IMG/VR virus record: IMGVR_UViG_3300032053_000183
Span: 1 to 40,556 of that record
From: a virus
Strand: one strand, 5' to 3'
Length of the DNA: 40,556 nucleotides
The notes beneath the pieces are model-generated. The model ran no database searches. It worked only from the letters and a program-made list of their open reading frames with translations, and was not told where the DNA came from. Shown here piece after piece: positions 38,294 to 40,556 of this stretch (its first letter is position 1; every line of letters begins with the position of its first letter). Made by a program: the position numbers and the translations under genes.

Positions 38294-38809
38294 TTAGTAG
38301 ATTTCCTCAAAGTTTATGCTGACGTTCCAGCCATTCAAGTTACCGGGGTCGGCTGCTCCAGCTGGTCCACCAACCCTGACAACGAAGGCCACTGCGCCTG
38401 TAAGGAAGATGCGCTCTGACGGCGTGGGTATCCATAGATAACCATTCAAGGCATTGAATGAGGCGGTTATCAAGTCAACGTATGTCGGGGTTGCATCTGC
38501 GCTTCCTGTAATACCACACTTGCCAGCGGCTAACGTGCCTGCCACGCCTGCGATAGCCGATGCTGCACCGCCGTACATGGCTGGCGATGGGGTGACGGTT
38601 GCCACGGTCAGGTTGCCACCTGTCCTCGCTGACAATAAAGCCCTGACTGCCGCAGAGGTGGCATTTTCGCCCTGGGATATCTCCACTCTGTTAATGGCTA
38701 TTACAGAGCCAGCGGCAGGCGGTGTTGCAACTGGATAAATAGCCGCCAGTACATTGACCGCTGTTACGAGCGTTATATCGGTTGCCGTTATGTTGTAAGT
38801 TCTTCCCAT
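38294..38809 (-). CDS. Small structural protein, beta-rich
   Basis: 171 residues from ATG 38809 behind AAGGAGG. The opening MGRTYNITATDITLVTAVNV and later EISQGENATSAAVRALLSAR, with many Ala/Gly/Thr residues, match a frequent type of phage virion protein of 150-180 residues found next to fibre genes. The protein ends with LNGWNVSINFEEIY. It is soluble and has no enzyme motif. Possibly a capsid or tail fibre subunit. Confidence 0.8.
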   Translation of the reverse strand: MGRTYNITATDITLVTAVNVLAAIYPVATPPAAGSVIAINRVEISQGENATSAAVRALLSARTGGNLTVATVTPSPAMYGGAASAIAGVAGTLAAGKCGITGSADATPTYVDLITASFNALNGYLWIPTPSERIFLTGAVAFVVRVGGPAGAADPGNLNGWNVSINFEEIY

Positions 38810-38822
38810 GATTGACCTCCTT

Positions 38823-39764
38823 TTAATGTGCGAGAATGTGCGGGTAAAAACTAAAATGCGGTAAGAAGTATTCCTCTCCCTTGGTTAGGTCGCCCCATGT
38901 TGGTTCATTGGCTGTGTACTTACCTACCCATCCCCATAATAAATCTCCAGTACCAGCGACTCTGTAATACCACAGTCCCATAGACGAATCGGGTAATTTA
39001 GCGGTATCCGTAATTGTTGCACCCTGCTGACCGCCAGCATCTTCGTAACCTTTGAAAGATGTCCCTGATATCAATAATCCTGTTTGATTATAATATGTAT
39101 TATTGGCACAAGAAGTTGTACCGACGTTGGATTGATTTGCCCCGTTCTTGTATGAACCCGTATAAAAATGCCCATCACTGGGTGTAGCTTGTTGTAAATA
39201 TACTGCATCAGATATACTGGCTAAAACATTGGAAGCCAATCCTAACAATAAACCTGAGTTTGACCCAACAGACCTTCCTCTACCTCTGATTCTATACCCA
39301 CCAGAAGCAGCAAGTTCCACAGTTTTCAAAAACTCTGCCCCACTATAAGCCGCATTATATTGAAGAAAAGTAGCTGCCCCCATATTATCTGATGTATCTG
39401 GTGCACTTGCTCCTGCATTACCATAGTACAGGTAGATGGTGGTGTTGCCATCCCCTGCGGCATGGTCGTTGATAGTGCCAACTTCAATCCATACGGTTGC
39501 AAGGTATGATGTGCCGCTGGCTCCTGATGATTCTATCCAGTAGTCAAGTCCACCAAACGTATCATTGCCACCTGTGCCTGCCAAATTGGTGAACCTCAAG
39601 TCAGCAAAGGTATCAAGGCAATGTCCGGCGCAGTCTACATCTTCGCCCGTGGCTCCGGATGACTTGCCCACAAGCAACTTGACTTGATAGGCTGATAGTT
39701 CGCCATCAATAGACCCATGTATAACGATGGGCTTGCGGTAAAGATACCCTGTGAGCCATCCCAT
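38823..39764 (-). CDS. DUF2341-type adhesion protein
   Basis: 313 residues from ATG 39764. The N-terminal half (YRKPIVIHGSIDGELSAYQV ... FADLRFTNLAG ... LDYWIESSGASGTSYLATVW ... NTTIYLYYGNAGA) carries the W/Y, DLRF, YWIE and YYGNA signature of DUF2341, found in surface-exposed beta-sandwich proteins. The C-terminal half (NSGLLLGLASNVLASISDAVY ... SGTSFKGYEDAGG) is beta-rich and looks like a lectin-like fold. A receptor-binding or fibre role is likely. No membrane anchor or protease motif. Confidence 0.83.
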   Translation of the reverse strand: MGWLTGYLYRKPIVIHGSIDGELSAYQVKLLVGKSSGATGEDVDCAGHCLDTFADLRFTNLAGTGGNDTFGGLDYWIESSGASGTSYLATVWIEVGTINDHAAGDGNTTIYLYYGNAGASAPDTSDNMGAATFLQYNAAYSGAEFLKTVELAASGGYRIRGRGRSVGSNSGLLLGLASNVLASISDAVYLQQATPSDGHFYTGSYKNGANQSNVGTTSCANNTYYNQTGLLISGTSFKGYEDAGGQQGATITDTAKLPDSSMGLWYYRVAGTGDLLWGWVGKYTANEPTWGDLTKGEEYFLPHFSFYPHILAH

Positions 39765-39767
39765 GAA

Positions 39768-39998
39768 TTAGACCTCTTTAACTGTTACCGTCCGTAAGTT
39801 CCTTATGGCCTGCTTTACATCGTCTTTCTGCTGGTTAAGGAACGTGGTCTTTTTATTCCACTCGCCTTCATGTGTTGCCCGGTCAGTCTGTACTGCGGCA
39901 ATGGCGGCATCCAATGCCTCCATCTTCTGAAGCAGATCAGCCATAGCCGCTGTGTCCTCTGGTTTCAAGGGTGCTACTGTGTTTAATTCGTATGCCAT
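39768..39998 (-). CDS. 76-residue coiled-coil late protein
   Basis: ATG 39998 has a strong AAGGAGG upstream. The product (MAYELNTVAPLKPEDTAAMA ... LLQKMEALDAAIAAVQTDRA) is a two-part coiled coil without cysteines. It ends three bases before the DUF2341 gene. Such proteins often trimerise fibres or serve as their chaperones. Inferred only. Confidence 0.75.
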   Translation of the reverse strand: MAYELNTVAPLKPEDTAAMADLLQKMEALDAAIAAVQTDRATHEGEWNKKTTFLNQQKDDVKQAIRNLRTVTVKEV

Positions 39999-40011
39999 AT
40001 TTTCCTCCTTT

Positions 40012-40556
40012 TTATGCTCCAGTGTCGCCTTCGCATTTGATGGTTACGCCATCATTGTTAACAGCTACGGTATTTGCGGCTGTGCGCTTTATCCATATTG
40101 CTCGACAGTAACCGGGGGCAATGTCGCCAAGTGCGAGTCCTGTGACTTTACTTGTTGGTCCACTAAATGCTCCTACTCCTGCACCTGGAGCCGTGCTTTC
40201 ATTTGCAATCAAATCTGCTTGTGCGTTGGAGTCACCAATCGCACTATCGGGCAGGTCGTCAATGGCTATGGTTATTGCTGCTCCACCTGCGACTTCTGCG
40301 CTGAGCCAAGCTACAACATTCTCCCATGTCAAAGTTGCATGTGCATTGTGGACAAAGATGCAGCGGTACTCAACGTCAGATGCGGCATTTTCGTCACCAG
40401 TAATATCGTCAAAGAGATTGTTTAGCGTGTTGTCAGTGAGTTCTGTAGTGGAGATATATTTCCCCAGAGACTCATTAACATCTGGCTGAGCAGCAGCGTT
40501 GCCTGCTACACCAGTCTTTAGACTTAGTTTGAACTTGATGTCGGAAGCTGCTATTG
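40012..40556 (-). CDS. Virion protein, C-terminal part (continues from 1-280)
   Basis: Open in frame from the right end to the stop at 40012. The bases 40281-40556 repeat 1-276, so the unique part is 40012-40280. The C-terminal region includes LPDSAIGDSNAQADLIANES, then FSGPTSKVTGLALGDIAPGY and WIKRTAANTVAVNNDGVTIK. The whole 182-residue product is beta-rich with an exposed WIKRTAANTVA segment, typical of small virion proteins carried by phages of this kind. Next gene downstream is the 76-residue coiled-coil protein. Confidence 0.85.
   Translation of the reverse strand, partial: IAASDIKFKLSLKTGVAGNAAAQPDVNESLGKYISTTELTDNTLNNLFDDITGDENAASDVEYRCIFVHNAHATLTWENVVAWLSAEVAGGAAITIAIDDLPDSAIGDSNAQADLIANESTAPGAGVGAFSGPTSKVTGLALGDIAPGYCRAIWIKRTAANTVAVNNDGVTIKCEGDTGA
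40281..40556. repeat. Terminal direct repeat, right copy
   Basis: Second copy of the sequence at 1-276 (offset 40280), with four differences at 40408, 40423, 40494 and 40507. In the reading frame of the gene it covers, three differences are silent and one changes Ser23 to Ala. That is the pattern of real allelic variation rather than random sequencing error. Confidence 0.93.

Noticed and set aside
37786-39764. Diversity-generating retroelement target in the fibre region
   Set aside because: There is no reverse transcriptase gene and no template/variable repeat pair. The repeats in the Trp protein are within one gene.

Overview
The window reads as one complete, circularly closed genome (about 40.28 kb unique sequence) of a tailed, probably short-tailed (podovirus-like) double-stranded DNA phage of a bacterium. 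Bases 1-276 recur at 40281-40556 with four substitutions. One late gene is cut by the contig ends and becomes whole (182 codons) when they are joined. Strong sigma70-type promoters (TTGACA/TATAAT-like) and GGAGG-type ribosome sites point to a bacterial host, which I cannot name. No integrase, RNA polymerase, primase, endolysin, tRNA or CRISPR array was recognised.

Late module, minus strand, read from 16641 down to 1 and on through the junction from 40280 down to 33206: small terminase candidate, a two-helix membrane protein, large terminase, portal, two large virion proteins (575 and 1745 aa), scaffold, major capsid protein, a probable decoration protein, small virion proteins, a DUF2341 adhesion protein, a tryptophan-repeat fibre-like protein, a BppU-like protein, a head-tail adaptor with an inserted carbohydrate-binding-like domain, a fibronectin-like protein, a holin-like protein and a beta-propeller nozzle-like protein. 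The 1745-aa protein carries an AT-rich segment encoding an ADP-ribosyltransferase-like domain that interrupts a GNAT-like domain. This is the most interesting single feature seen.

Control region, about 16.64-18.79 kb: two leftward genes sit among promoters, an origin- or pac-like pyrimidine-rich stretch, and a dispersed 10-base motif (TTGACTCGTA). Six exact copies of that motif were found, all at the edges of the early module. One leftward gene is enclosed by inverted repeats. The terminase promoter appears to give a leaderless mRNA.

Early module, plus strand, 18791-33225: densely packed genes, mostly with ATGA or TAATG start/stop overlaps. Products include a MoxR-type AAA+ ATPase with a VWA/metallopeptidase-like partner, an excisionase-like DNA-binding protein, a RepA-like helicase ATPase, two DNA methyltransferases, an ssDNA-binding-like protein, a Cas4-like nuclease, a Sak4-like ATPase, an ERCC4-type nuclease, a family A DNA polymerase, and many tiny cysteine-rich proteins. 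The likely division of labour is polymerase and helicase for replication, the nuclease/ATPase set for recombination and processing, methyltransferases for protection from restriction, and small zinc proteins for host takeover. The two modules converge and overlap by 20 bases at 33206-33225 with no visible terminator.
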